A DNA stretch of 64,000 bases from Tomocerus qinae (Eukaryota; Arthropoda; Collembola; Entomobryomorpha; Tomoceridae): the NCBI GenBank assembly GCA_020055645.1, contig CM034548.1:44694296-44758295 (forward strand). Reading direction: 5' to 3'. A program made the position numbers and the translations under genes. This document shows positions 38,601-53,600 of this stretch, piece by piece. The notes below the pieces were generated by a model. That model saw only the letters and a program-made list of their open reading frames with translations, was not told the DNA's origin and did no database searches. Each line of letters begins with the position of its first letter. The first letter of the stretch is position 1.

Positions 38601-41600
38601 CTGTTTGGGATTCGGGGAATATTTTTATCCATTCCTGCGCTACATAATCTACCGGAATAGGGTTCTATGTAGAAGTCCATATTCACCCATAAAGAACGCT
38701 AGAGGAGATTTAAAAAATGAAATGTACAAACTGACTAGTTAGTATATGTGACTGAGGCAAAGTTGAATTTTAAATCTGTTATGCAAGTTTTAAAATTGGT
38801 TTTGATTTGCTAGCGGAACTCTTTTGAAAAAAACTCCAATTCAAGGTCATTGTAGTTAAGTATAGTGTAATAAGATAAGGTATTTTGATTTTCATTGATA
38901 ATAATAAAAGTATTTGTTAATATTTGTTAACATAAATACTTTATCTAATAACTACAATATTCTTCAGTTTGTGTAGAGTGGCTTTGTTTGTTTCTAAAAA
39001 TTGAATTTCATAAACCAAATTGCTAGATCCAACTATGCTTAAATTTGTAGGTAAGAATATTTATTTCAATTGACCCCAGTAGTACATTTACCAGAGGAAC
39101 ATAATATTCAGTTTGTATTGGAATGTTTTTCAAATTGTAATTCTTGATTTAAGTTTTTAAAATTGCAAATTGAGTAACTTTGCCCTGGACGCATATATTA
39201 ACTAATGCAAGAACATCTGCCACATGGGTTACAATTTTTAAATGTCAATTAAAAGTGAATCTGAACTGGAATAGACAAAAACGTAAATGATATTGCTACC
39301 ACAGGTGCAATACTAATAGGACAATATTATGGTACAAGTTTGTAGAACAGAGATTTGAAAGAAAGAGTGAAACAGACATAGCATGAGCACCGCAAAGAAC
39401 GTTTAAGTGCCATTTCATGCTCCTGGGTATTTTTATTCTTCCGAATGATGTTAAACAAACATGCAATTTTACAATTTTTCAGGTTGAGAAGTTGCATTCG
39501 AAATCTAGGATCTACATGTTGAATGTAAAACGAAATTGAGAGAGGTTCGATAAAATCATATTGACCTAATAGTTCCGGTGAACTTGAGACTAGTAATTAA
39601 TTGTTATGCAGAGAATGCATAGAAATGCTACGAATGAGTCTAAGTGATAACAAGCGCAAATACTACAAGTCTTGTGTCGGTTGGTGTAGTGAATGTGTTT
39701 GGGTAATGACATAAAGGGTCGTACAGTCAGTAGTATCATTCCGAGAAGATGAAACATGACATGGGTAGGCAGTGTATACACCTTCTGACAACAGGTTAAC
39801 CCATTTGGAAAGAATGGGTAACATGAGAAAGTGATTTCATGTAGACAGAGAGATGTGTGTGTGGAGCGAGTGAGAGTGAGTCAAAGTGATTAGTTGTATG
39901 CTTTTGTCACTGACGAAAGTAGCATCATCAGGGAGGGAAAGCGACAAAATTAGAAATACATCCATCTAAGGTAGGTAAGTGTCCGAGACAGAGAAAGTGA
40001 GACTCACCTTGTTGTGCCGTTTGCCTTTAAGAACTTGAGCGGGGATGCATATAGGAATACTATCGGAAGAGAGACTATCACGAGATTTAGTGCGCACTGT
40101 CACTTGCTTGGGGATCATTCCTTGAAACCGGTTCAAGTCCAGCAAAGCATGATCTCCTGAAAAAGGACAAAAAATGCTTGTTTAGTTGATTAGTCTACAG
40201 TCTTCCCGTCCACGTACGATGACAATCAGTTTAGTTATTCCGCACTGCACATCAGCCGTCTGCAGTCCCGTAATTGTAAACCAAAGCGACATATACTCAG
40301 TCTGTCTTATAGCCCGGGTGAGTCTGACATGACGGGAGATGAGAGGTTGACAAACGAAAGATTGTTTACAGAAATTTCAAAAGGGAGAGAGAGAAATGTT
40401 TGTCGAGACAGCTCACCGGAAGGACTATCAATTTCCAGGATTTTTCTGCCATCCGCGAAGACAGCATAACCCGTTACTACGGCTCCGTTGGAAGTTCCTG
40501 CCGTTACAGGATGCCAAGTTACCAAAATGGTATTGTCTTGGGGTCCAGCCTCAACTTGGACGTCCACGGGGGGATCCGGCAAACCTAAACATCCTCACAA
40601 TGAGTCCCCCCAAACTACTGAGTGCTCTTTTTCTTTCGTCAAATTACGTAACGTGGAAAGTAGTGTGATACCTTTCGGGAGAGTTCGGAATTCTGTGTGT
40701 GCGGACAGCTTTTCCATTTGCTTGCTATTCTTCTCGTCAAAGTGAGGGGCTTTGATATTCTTTGACCTGACGGTAACACGGTACGTCGTGTTGGGAGTTA
40801 GTCCTGTAATAGACAATATAATAATATACATGAATACCAGACACAAGGAATGTTAGGTCATGCTAGGCAGAGTTCATCATCTCAACAGTCACTGCATGCT
40901 CTAGTTATTTCCTGCTCTCGCCATAGATTATGTAGGAATTATATATTATGCATGAATGTAGAACAATGACGATGAGAGAGATAAGGAACGGACCTGTGAT
41001 GGTGTGTCGATAGACGCCTGGCTTGACAGTTCTCACTTCGACGTTATTCACACAAACCACATGTTGGTAGTTGCTATTGCTTGGAAGCCATGAGATGACG
41101 GCAGACGTACTCGTGACGCCTGTAGCTCTTATGCAGGAAGGAGCCAAAGGTGCATCTTTACCAATGACCATTGTACATGCAGCGTCTCGGGACGTTCTCC
41201 GATTCGGTGTCACTGCTCTAACGCTAATCCTATGCGGCTGCTCCCAAAAAAGACACAAAAAACTCAGGACGGTCGTTCACATCTTTTGCCTCATTTAACT
41301 CAAGTGTCTTCCTTGCATTTGCATATGTGGGCTGAGTGAGTCGCCAGAAAATGTGCTCAACTATATAAAAAGTGGTATTGACGTTCGTCCAAAAAAACTG
41401 GAGTGAGTGTCCCTATCGTCTGGAAATGCATGTCTCGGAGCGATAAAGATGTTGACCACATTGGGCGACATGGGTAATCTGGTAATTCTCTAGTAAATAC
41501 ACTGAGCTGAGATTTGTAGGTGGTACTTGTTGCTATAGTATAGAGTAATAAGAACTGCAGCCAAGTCAGTGTCTATTAGAAGTATGGAGTTGTCTGTTAT

Positions 41601-44600
41601 CTGTGAGAATGAGTGTTGTTGGCTGAAATGGAGTGAGTGGGTTCTTACCCGATTGCAGTCGACACCTTCAACGAGAGCCCGAGTTCTTTCGTTGGCTTTC
41701 ACTTTGCACCTAAGAAGGCCGTTGACGTAGACTTGGTAGCTGTCCACAGTACCTGGTGGACAATCCGGGGGATTCCATCCGATGAGAATGCTTTTGTTGA
41801 GTTGTCTTTCGAGGGTGAGTTGAACGGGGGGAGGTACTAGCACCGAGAAGAATACATCTATGAGCGCCAAGCAGCGTTTTTTACTATCCCACTAGTGCAA
41901 TCAGCCTCAAAGTTGCAGACACAAATGGAAATAGCAATTGACTCACCATGTTTCTCCGGGTCTGCGTCATCCTCAATGATATCTTCAAGATCCAAGTAGC
42001 CATACTCTTCTTGTCTTCGATTCATCAGCTCCTCTGTAAATTCCCAGACAGAAACAATCAAAAAAGCATGGAATAAATGCGTCTTCAATCGTACCACGGA
42101 CAAACTGTACTGTGTGTATGCAGTAAATAGTTTCAGTGCAATTCAAACCGGGACAAGTACGAGAACACTAATTATTTTTGAGGTAGACAGGTAAAGTTAG
42201 ATAAAGAGGTACGGCACAAGGTTGGTGAACATCAAAATATTTACGACACATGACATGAGGTATACTTGAGGTATAAAGGTGTACATGTCCTAAGCAGTCA
42301 ATCAGAAAGGGATATATTGTAATACCATCCAACAACAACCACATAATTAGTAAGTATAGACATAGATATACATCCTATGAATTAGTAATATAGTTTTTAC
42401 GCAACTTTGTTTTACTTGTCGTGTGTGTACAGTTTACATAATAGTATTAAGGAACACTTGCGAACTATCAGTACTACTTATCTACATAAAATCCATAGAA
42501 ATGATCGATCGTCATGCAGTCGAGCTTATGAGGACTCGGCCAAGCAAACTTGAGGCAAGAAGCCAGAAAAAATCATTGCTAGATGCTTATTTCTGAAAAA
42601 TGCATTAATTCTTCAGTTGAGTGGCCACATCCGAAGAGTTGAGCAGAGCAACAGTAAACAGATACATAATATGCACTACCTGGCTTCGCTTGGCTAGACT
42701 ACTTACTACATGGTAGTATTTACATTACAATACATCACATCACTACGGCATTCCTACGGCTGCGAGTTAGCAATGCAATAGAAGAAAAATGCATCCATGA
42801 TTCATGACATGAGCTGACTGATTGAGTGTAAGATGTAGTAATATAGGAAACTGAGTGAAATAGAATGTACAAAGAGTAAGCAAGACAAACCTCGGTTCCG
42901 GAAAACGTCTTCTTGATTACACACCAAGGGGGGTAACGTTCTCTTTATGCGACTCTTTCCTTTGACTAGAACGAATTTGCAAAGATGCAGACAACATCGA
43001 GCATGCATCTAATGTACAACCCAACGACATACAAAACAATAGTAATCTAACCCGGATCACTCAGATCCAGCTCTTACCAATGATAAGTCTTTGGGATTCG
43101 TCGTAGTTTTCCCGAGAGTAGTCCAGGTCGTGAAGGGACGTCGAAAGGCAATCCTCCGTGTCTTTTATTCCGAGCACGACCTGTTGATGAAACTCAAGGA
43201 GATCTTCACCAACGAGTCTTTCTACATAATTTGAAGGTACTAATCCACGACGCCCGTCCAGCAATTCCCCGTCCAAAAAACCATCCTGACAACACACGTA
43301 TTTAGCTTATCACTTTTCACGTCATACCATCCCAATATTACTCACGTCCCAAATTCAACCTTCTCTCCACGCAATTTACTACCACCATTTCCATTGTCCC
43401 ACTTATCAAAAAACTCATTACTATTTTATACTAAGCAGCTTGCTTTTTAGCTTGCTTCCTCGTCTCCCTTCCTAACAACATTTTGCAGAATATCATAATT
43501 AATCGCCAAAAATAAAATATATTAGTTTATACATACTATATTGTCATTATATTATAGATGCTGCTGGTACAGACTGATGTACAACTTGTAATTGAATTGT
43601 AGTACCCGGACCACTATCGGTAGGTATACTATTTAATTAAGTCGATGGGATTCTTAAATTATGAAGACATGCACTTGGTTGATGCTTAACAAGAAACTAT
43701 CATTTAGTTGATTAAATTTAGTTGGCATTTTCTGGAAAATTTGTCATTTACTCTTAGCATAATAGATTATTTTATTGAAGTACTCTCCGCGTGAACTGCA
43801 AATGCTCACCCAGATTTGGGAACAGTTTTGAGACCTGGCTGAAAGATCCCTGCATTTTGCTGATTTGGAAGGGTTTGAACTGAAAGGTCGGGTGACCTGG
43901 ATAAAAGATGTTAGGGTTTTGCTCCTCGTTGATTAGAATAGAAGTTCATTGGTTGAATCACATAATACAATTACTTAACTCGACGTCTTTGAAGCATTCT
44001 ATGTACATTTGCATGCCATAACAAACTATTTCGAATGATACAAAGACTGTTCTTATACAACTCCTAACTACAAATAATGATGCTACAATGATAATATATG
44101 CATAAGTAACCTTATAAGGTATTTACCTGTTACATTTCTAAGCGGAAAATAATGTGCCAAACAAATTCCAAATTTTTCAAGATTTCGTGAATGTGGATAT
44201 AATAAATTAAAATCCTGAATGTGTACTATGGATGCGATTAAAAACCGTTGAAGCTTTGTAACTCCGTATTTGAAATGTAAAACTCTATTTCCAGCATCAA
44301 CTTTAATGCAACGGTAATGTACAAAAGCAAAAGACAATTAGTTGTAGAGAAGACAAAGCATTCATAAAGTAGGTCACAAGCAATAATTAAAATTGCCATG
44401 TGTAAATATCCTATAACTTCAGACTGAGTCTGAGCAAAACTTTCCTTTGAAGAACAGTACAGAAACAACTTAGAACATGAATATTATTTATGCAACATTC
44501 GCTTATCATTAGTTACGCAAACTCAGATGCCTACATACAAAGGCTCCATTTTAATTCCATTAACTTTTACTGGTGAAAAGATTAATCATACAAAAGGAGC

Positions 44601-47600
44601 TATGAGGCCTTTGCATTGTGAAATCTCGATATTTAACTACTAGAACTATCTACAGAGTATACAGTGTGAACTGCGTAACTTTCAGCTATTAAATTACAGT
44701 AATTCTTCACACAAATAAGATTTGAAATAAATAACCATTGAAACTCAACCTATACTTATACTTTGGTTATATATAGCATATGAATATTAGAAGTAATTCG
44801 AATCTGTAACTGTAAAAGAAGTCTGATCCTATTAGCAATCTTTATATGAGATTTTCCTAGTTTAAATTAAGGCGCATCAATGTATGTAATTAGTTAGAGT
44901 TGAATGGCATACTATTCAACTCTTCTTTGGTTGATAAAAAATATTCTCTACTGTTATCTACTGGAAGATGTAGAAAGGAGATTTACCTCATCCATGATGC
45001 CCCAAACCAAGACATAATCTCCAGCGTTAAGGTACAGCTCAGCCTCAGGGTTTTCGTTAGGAGATTGGTGAAACGGGTCGTAGGAATATCTGGAAGGTTT
45101 AATATACAAAGTATTAATTATCTTCTAAATAAGCAACGGGCCGTGTCCTTATTGGATTTCTCTGTACTGTGTATTGCGTGGTAAAAGAACACCCATGAGC
45201 TAGATCAACAATAGATTGTCAATATCGTCGTTCGTTAATTTACTATTGAAGTAAAATTTGGCTAGAGCCTTCCAGATGAGTGACAATGAGAAAAGCACGA
45301 GAAAACTAAACGAAAGTCACAAGTCGTTTATTCTGGAATAACGCTCCAAGAGAGTTCAACTGAGTTGCTCCAAATTATTATCTTTGAAACGTCTCACTGT
45401 TGTGTAATATCTGAGCAAAGCAAAGCAATCAGTTTGATTAGATGAGTTTGTGTATGTACCTTGCTATGTAAACACAGCAGCGTCCTTTCCCAGGAATATC
45501 GAGCATGTCTACGCCTTTCGTAGCATTGATTAGATGTTGCTGTGCTTTGGTCATGATGATATTGCTGCCGTTTATTATTTGCTGGTGTGGACCTCCACCT
45601 ACATTACCAAAGTTGGAAAACACTGGAGAAAGTCATCAGGCAAAATTAAAACGGTTTTGTAAGTCAATTATGAGTTTCTTACTGTGCTATACAATGTACA
45701 TAATTATATTTAATAATAAATAGGTGCGTTTACTCTAAGGCTTATTTAGGATACCAGGCACACGTTATATACTAAATATCTCGCTCGACCTACCAAATAC
45801 ATCCTATCCTAGTTGGGGCTCTCTACGTTTCCAAAACACTCCCGCTAATCTAAACAACGTGGAATGACATTGCAAAAACAGCCATACAATTATCTCTCCT
45901 GTCAACGTTGTAGTACACTCTAGGAGAAGATTGTCTGTCCAGCAATCATTTTCCATCCAATATTGAAAATTGAAAAACCTCCTCGCTCTAACACTTTCTC
46001 AAACTTTAAAATTGCTCAAAATAAGTGAGTCTTGACATTTAATATTGACAAGTATGGAACCAATGATATCTTTGTCCGTTGACTCATCAAAATAAATTTT
46101 CAGAAAACTTGAAAAAGTGAAGAGTAATTTTTAGTAAGTAAAATAATTTGTATGGCACACAGTCGCACAACTGAAGGGTTGAACATGGTTTATAGTAACA
46201 CACATATAGAGGTAGGGTGTAGAACATGGAGGTAACATGTAGAACAAAAATATACAGAATAAAACTGTTTTCGGCAAAATAAAAATGAAATAGACATGAA
46301 TGCACTAGAATGTAAGAAAAGACACAGTGGAAAGTTGAATGCAATGGAAAAGATCCACTTAACAAGAAAGTCTTTTCAAACCTTTACAGGTATACTAAGT
46401 GTCATGTAAATGAGTATAATGAGAAATTAGCAACAAAGTCAAAGTGAAATTAGTTTTGAATCAGCCAAGTAATTCATAGAAGATTAGGTATTAAGTAAGC
46501 TGATGCCATTTCAGAGCTCAGAGGCTTTTTCACCTAACCTACTTTCCTTTCCATTCTCCTGGCGCATAGCTCTGGTTTCTCTTTTGATATCACTCTCTAC
46601 TGCCAGTTCATAACATTCTTTGAAATATTATTTTTAAAGAAATATGTTCAAATTGAAAGAGAAAGAATGATTGTTCACAGTTATTCTACTAATATACTAT
46701 AGCTATGTAGAATCATTAATTTTTACAAACCAGTATGTTTAGTATGTTATTTAGGAACATAAATTTTCAATGTATCAGCAACACTCTTTGAGCGTGAATA
46801 ACTCCACACGTGTGTACCATACCAATCAAAATCCTCCCAAACATTTCTTAGTAAAGTATATAGTGAATCAAAATTGAATTATATTTGTAGCATTTATAGT
46901 GCACCATTCTTATTCTATCAGTTGTGAGTAGGATTTGAATTTGATAAACATCATTTTGTTTATTTAATGTTTTTCATCCATGGGAAGGCAACGAGAAAGT
47001 AGCTGTATTACATTACCCCAAAATATTAAAAATGGTAATTTAATTTAAGAGCATCAAAAAACGTGTAAAATGTTATGAGAAAAGCGGCATACGAATTACG
47101 AATATTCTTTGGGTGCCGCGTTACAATGGTGACACAATGATCATGGTGTCCTGAGATAATAAAAGTCGATTGGATCCCATTTATGTGGCTAATATCACTG
47201 CGGGATGTTAAATCGGCACTCAGTCATTGTGGTGGAGAATTAGTAATCTTACATTGAGAACGACATCGAGCGTTATCGTTTAAATCCTCATCAAAGAAAG
47301 TTCTTTTCAGAATTTTTACGTTTTACGCCTATGGAAATAAATCTTTTTATTTACTTAAGATCGGACGTACTAAAGATAAGTATAGTTACGTGTATGGATT
47401 TACTTTTTTGATACAAACCATAGTCTCCGTAATAAATACCTTCTTTATTTCTAATTTTATGTAGTTGTGTGACATGCCCATATACTTGATATCGTTCTAT
47501 TTTTCGGAAAAAAATTCGCAGCCTTGGATTGGTAATTGCGAAAATAAAATAGACTGCTGAAGTATATTTGCCCATGTTTCCATGAAAATGGACGCGATTG

Positions 47601-50600
47601 TGAAAGATTGAGAACAAAGCGATTAACATGAGAGTAGTTTTGGATTCCCATTAAGGATATTGATATTAGATCCATTTTGTCATTCTCGTTTGTTTAGATT
47701 CTTAGGGGAGTCTACTAAGACTGAACAACCCTACGTTCTATATTGGATAAGTAATAAAACAACCGTAAAAATCAAATTACATAGGCTTTATTTAGAAATC
47801 TAAAATATCAGCCACCTAGATTTTTATTCTAAATCCTTATGCGTACTGTTTGTATGCTGTATTTGCTTATTACATGCAGTAACACTACAAGATGAAATTA
47901 AATGGCTATAGTATTACAAATTAAATGAATAAAATGCCACTTCATGGAATTTTAAGTGAAATAATAATTTATGATAACAAGTAGAGAAGGCTGCCTACAA
48001 ATTTTTAATCGGGGTTTTTTGCAATATGCCCCTGTGGACTTTTGGATTTCAACAGCGCAATAACTTGAATTGATTTCGTATATAAATATATAAATTATCC
48101 CTTTCAACAAAGCCAAAAGAAACTGGCTCTGAGTTGATAATAAACCAAGACACTATAGCATTTAGAATCCTCCTAAAATTTTAATCAGATTATCTGTGAT
48201 TTATGTATTTACATCCTACGGCATAGCGAACACTGAGTGATTTTTATTACTAGTATAAATACGGGACCTTAAAATCACGAAAAAGATTCAAAAGTTTGAG
48301 AAATATCAAAATAAGAAGTAATTTTTAAAAAAAACTGCAACTTGAAAAACTATTTAGAAATCTAAATCTTAATGTAAACAGTAAATGTACAATTAATGTC
48401 GAAAAAGTTTTGTTGGAAGGGGTTTTTGAAAAAGATATTTTGCATACGTTGTCAAATGTTTGCGTGACTCAGTAAGTTGTTTCTAAATATAAAAAGAATG
48501 AAGAGGAGAAATTCAGTGTAGGGGAACGACATGGGAAAGTTGTTTATATTAGTGAGAATAAATATTTGCCAACTAAATGCTTAGAAAGTTAGTTATTAGA
48601 GACGTAACTGCCTACAATGGTTACATTGGTTATAGTGCAAGTAAACTTGTAAAAGTCTTATGAGACATGGTGAAAAATGGTTTTCAGGCCGAGGTGATGC
48701 TGAAAGAAGACATTATTGAAAAGATATATATAATATAGTAGTAGTAGAGTGTAAGAGCGGTGCCTGGATATCGGACTTTGCCATGATTAAATGGACGTGG
48801 GGTTTAAGAAGAGACTTTGTTCGGTATTTATGTTTGAAGTTGGTATTTGGTAATGCTAGAGACATAGAGCTAACATAAAGTAGGAATCGGTGGATGGAGA
48901 GTAGTAAAAATGTTGACTCACCAGTTTTATTATCTACATGAGCAGTGGTGATGATGGTGGGAATAGTAATGGACTGAGGTTGTTGGATCACATTCGGATT
49001 GTTGGAAGGAGCGTTTTGTTGGTGTTGATGATGAAGTTGCTGCTGCTGCTGTTGTTGTTGGTGCTGCTGCTGCTGCTGATGCTGACTCATGGAATGTGAC
49101 TGCATGGTTGGTCCCTGAGAAGGGAAGATAGTGCCAGCAGGAATGACAGGAAAAAAATTAGGTAGGACTGTGGCAATTTGTTGGAATTGGGGCATAGCAC
49201 CAAGACTTTGGAGGGTTTGAACGGTCGTGTGACCTGGCTGAAAGATCCCAGCGTTTTGCTGCTCGTAGATTCCAGACAAGTCACGATGAGGGGTGCACCC
49301 TGAAACTGAAGGAAAGCAGGACGGAGATTATTTCTCTATCTCCGCGCAACCCAGCAACATCATTAAGAATTAACTTTCAATGAATGAGGGAGGAGTTTGT
49401 AGTAGAAAATAGATTAGCCATCAAGTGCCCGAAAGTGTAGAATTAATAAGGCAGTAAGGCAAGGTACCACATTGTCTCATGGACAGTCCTTTTGAGAAGC
49501 AGGACTTGCTTTCTCCAGCCAATGGAATAGTTGAAGAAAACCAACTTTCACTGCTTTCACTGTCAATGAGAACTCTGGGTATTCATTGATTGGCTGGCTG
49601 TAAAAAACTATACAGAGTAGAAATTGATTTACAAGCACAACAATATTTATTTTATTGCAAATGTGCGTCTCCTTATAGGGAATGTACTAACACAGATATG
49701 AAAAGACAGATTGAAATGAGCTTTTTCTTACTCACAGTGTAAGTAATAGATTCTCATTGTCTGAAAAGGGAAAATAATTACTGAATATTCTGTGATCAAA
49801 ATTTCAACAAAAATCCTGGAGAGATGAAAAAGACTACGAAGAGAGAATGAACAAGAGCAATTGGTCAATAAAGACGTGACTCCAAAGGGGAAGTCTAAAT
49901 GGTAACATCAATATTGGCAGTCAACACAATAACGGACAAGAGCAGTGAGCAGATGGTCAATCAGCAGGGCTACGATTACAGAGAAAGGGAACATTTGATA
50001 AACAGATTTGCAATGCAGAGAGTAGTACAACTAGTTTTCAGCTCAAAAAACAAACATTTACAGTACTCGACAAACATCAAATTAGCTATTCGGGTGTACG
50101 GATAGTGTAAGGCCTACGTACATACTTAAATACACAAATATACGTAATACATGAGTCAGGCAGCTAAAGAGAGTAGTGTGTGACAAGTAAGTTGTAACTT
50201 TCACCACTCTGTTTTTTCATATCTAAATATCAACGAGCATAATACTAACTATTATTATTAGTATGTTATGCTATCTAGGTATAATAGTATAGTATTTTTT
50301 GTTCCTATTGACTAGTTTTATAAGGGTTTTGCTTGTTGGTTTAAATACTCCGTCTAAATAACTCCCACTCATATCTCACTACTTAGTACATCTATAATTA
50401 ATTACATACGAACACGCATAAATACTAGAATATATTATAATCAAATAAAAATATTGTATACTTACTTACGCAGCGACTAATTGTTATAAAACTGTTAGTG
50501 GGAGAGCTGGCGAGTTTGACTATCTTATGTAAATTGTTTAGTCTAATTTCTAATTCATTTCCTAGTCAGCTAGGACATAGCATGACGGTAATTTACAATG

Positions 50601-53600
50601 TCTATGTAGCATAGCTAAACTAAGGTTTGGATTGACGAGCTGAAACCTGGAATTTACATAATGTTCACTACAGTATAGAATCGTATTAATCTGATCACAT
50701 TATTGTCCTCAAATACACAACCGTTAGTCAGTCAGTGGGATGGTTTGATTAAATTACTGTCTTTTACATAATATGTATCGTTTGGTTGGGTGGATCGGAA
50801 GCGACCTACATAGAGATACATTTATTGTGTCTGTATGTAGCCAGTCTGATAACGAATCAAAAGAGAAACAAGGACAATTAGATTGTGCACAATTACTTCA
50901 TTCAAAATGTTATTCTCAAAGGTTTGCAATAGATTTGTTTGCTTCAATACAAAGACAATGAAATGCCTTCAAATGAGATAGACAGAAAAAAATCATCAAA
51001 ACAAGACCATTTTTCATGTTGGACTGGTAGTAAGTAGTTGAGCAAAAGGTATATCGATTATTGTTAGTGTTAGTTGGTAGGAGAGATGTACTTAGGTTCT
51101 GAATCACTAGTACTATGAATATATCTTACTTTCCACATCATTCTCAATTGTGATTTTGGGTATGTGGTATTTCGACGGTGTTGGTTTTTTGGGTAAAGTT
51201 CGCCTACGTGATGCTGGCAAGTGGCCTGCTGGTACAATGGTGCTAAAACGAGGTGGACAAGAGCCACAAACTGCGAAAGAATGAAACAACCCAAAGAAAA
51301 ATCCAGTCAAGTCAGTGAGCACAAGCATGCATGCGTGAAGTGGAGGCAACCTGCAGGAAAGGTCAAAAGGCTAAAGGTCAAGGGGTACGGAGGGAGTGAG
51401 TGAGTGCATCGACAAGTCGGCGGTGCGGTGCTGAATGGTGCAATTCTTCTATATAGGTATTACTATCAGACCTATCAAATTCACTTGTACATATTCCACA
51501 AATCTAAATAATAAGTGCGTTTAATTAAAAGTCTCAAGAGAATAAGGGGAAATTTCTACATTGGAGTGTTCTTGAGTTATCAGTATAGTATAAAAGGGAG
51601 TGACGTACGAATCAAGGTAGCAAGATGTGAAACAACATACTCATTGGTAATAAAATTTGTAAAAATAGATAATATTCGTCCAGAACTGCTAGTCTCAGAC
51701 TCTTTTATAGGTAGTAAAAGTGTTAGTACAGAAAGACCGAAATGGTATTAGTCTAGAGAGAGGTGAAATAGTTCCATATAGTGGCACCAAAAACGGAAAC
51801 AAATATCATAGGTAGGTGTGGGTTGTCATTTACAAAATTATGATGGACCGGTATAGGTACATACTATAGACAGACATTGTCTCTGTACATAGAAACAGTG
51901 GAATGGGAGAGATAAATTAGACAGTGACACACTATAAGGCTGTATAAATAAATAAAAGACATTTATTGTGTGGTAGACAAACGTAAAACCAACACTATCT
52001 AGTAGTTACATGAAATAAAATGTGAACATATTCCAAATGACATGAGGTGGGTGAGACAGAGAGAGGTAGAAAGACAAACATAGAATTGAGAGAGGGGGAG
52101 AGAGAAAGAAAAAAGGAAAGAGTATTGATTATTATGGAGAGGATGACGAAGAAAGTAATTAGAAAGTGGAGTGAAAGTAAAGAGTCGAGTAATAATTAAG
52201 AAGTTTAGGTAAATGAGAGTATTTATAGCTGCATAGAGAGAAAGAGTTGGTGAGGGGTGAGAGAGTGCAGGTGTTTGGGTGGAGACAGAGAGTGGGTGTG
52301 ATTGGTTGGTCATAATAATATAGTAGTAGTCAGGGGGTTCAGAGAGATAGAGAGAGATAGAGAATAGAATAGAGAGAGAGTAGAAAAATAAAGAAGTGTG
52401 AAGAGACTCACCAGCATTCTTATCTAATTCAGCTAAAATCTTGTTATCCTGCTGGATTTTGGCTATGATTCGTTCGATTTCGTGATTGGAAGCGATAGGG
52501 TCATCAAACTGGAGAGACTTTTGAGAGAGGATTGAATGTCTGGACTTGGTGTGCTGGACACTTGAGGTCACCTGGGTGAGGTCGGTCACGGAGGTGCTGC
52601 GCCTCAAACGCTTCCTACCGTGTCTCAGGGGAGAGAAGGAGGATTTATGGGTCCGCGGAAGCGAGTGTGACACACCTGTTGCGACAAGCGAAGGTGTTGG
52701 TGAGAAAGAAGATTTGGAATGGGGCTCATGCAACTCAAGCAAAGTCTCTTGATGCAACGATTTCGCTGCTGACATAAACTCGGATGGACCTAGAGATCAA
52801 CACAAGAAATTGCCTGGATCACACCACCCAACTCAATTCCAGTGACCTCACGCACAGCACGGCCAGCTCCGACATCTGCTGGACAGATCAGACTGCGGAC
52901 TCTGTGGCTGTGGAACTGACTGACTGGCCCGCGTGGGTCTGGGGCATGGCTGGGCATGAAGGGTCGGCAAAGAAAGAGGGGCGCCCCGCTCCTCGAGAAA
53001 CGACATGACGACACTAAGCGTCCCTTGTGTCTATTAAGACTTGTTCGCACCACAGAACAGAACTACGGCAGAATACAACCAACTAACTAGAACTAATTCA
53101 GGGACCACCAACTAAACTATAGGAAACAGCTAAGTAGAAGGATCAAGGAACGTACTGTTAGACATAATGCTATTGGTATAACAAGTGCACACATACCATA
53201 ATATACATACTTAACATGTTACACACACACACACACCATATTTATGTAGCAAAGTGTGGGATCTCATCAAAAAGATTTTGCATGTACTTCCAAATTCGTC
53301 AAATTGTCAAAACGTATGTATTAATAAGTCTCTATTAAATATTTTGGATTTAGATATTGCTCTATTTTCTACAGATTATACCATATAGTTGTGATAATTA
53401 GTTTAGTGGCACTAAGACAGAAACGTTTATAGACAAACGACAAATAACAAACACATTTATATAAAACTAGGTAAAAAAGGAAATGCCATGGGAAAACCAC
53501 GCAAGACATCTGTACAAGTACATACCATAATATAAATAAAACGAACAACTACTACTAGAAACTACACCTAAGTACAATAAGTACATCAAAGGAATACAGA

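Noticed and set aside
51999..52775. Single 258-codon minus-strand open frame as an independent gene
   Set aside because: Its first part is the RIM-BP exon; the rest runs into a pyrimidine-rich intron past a good GTGAGT donor.
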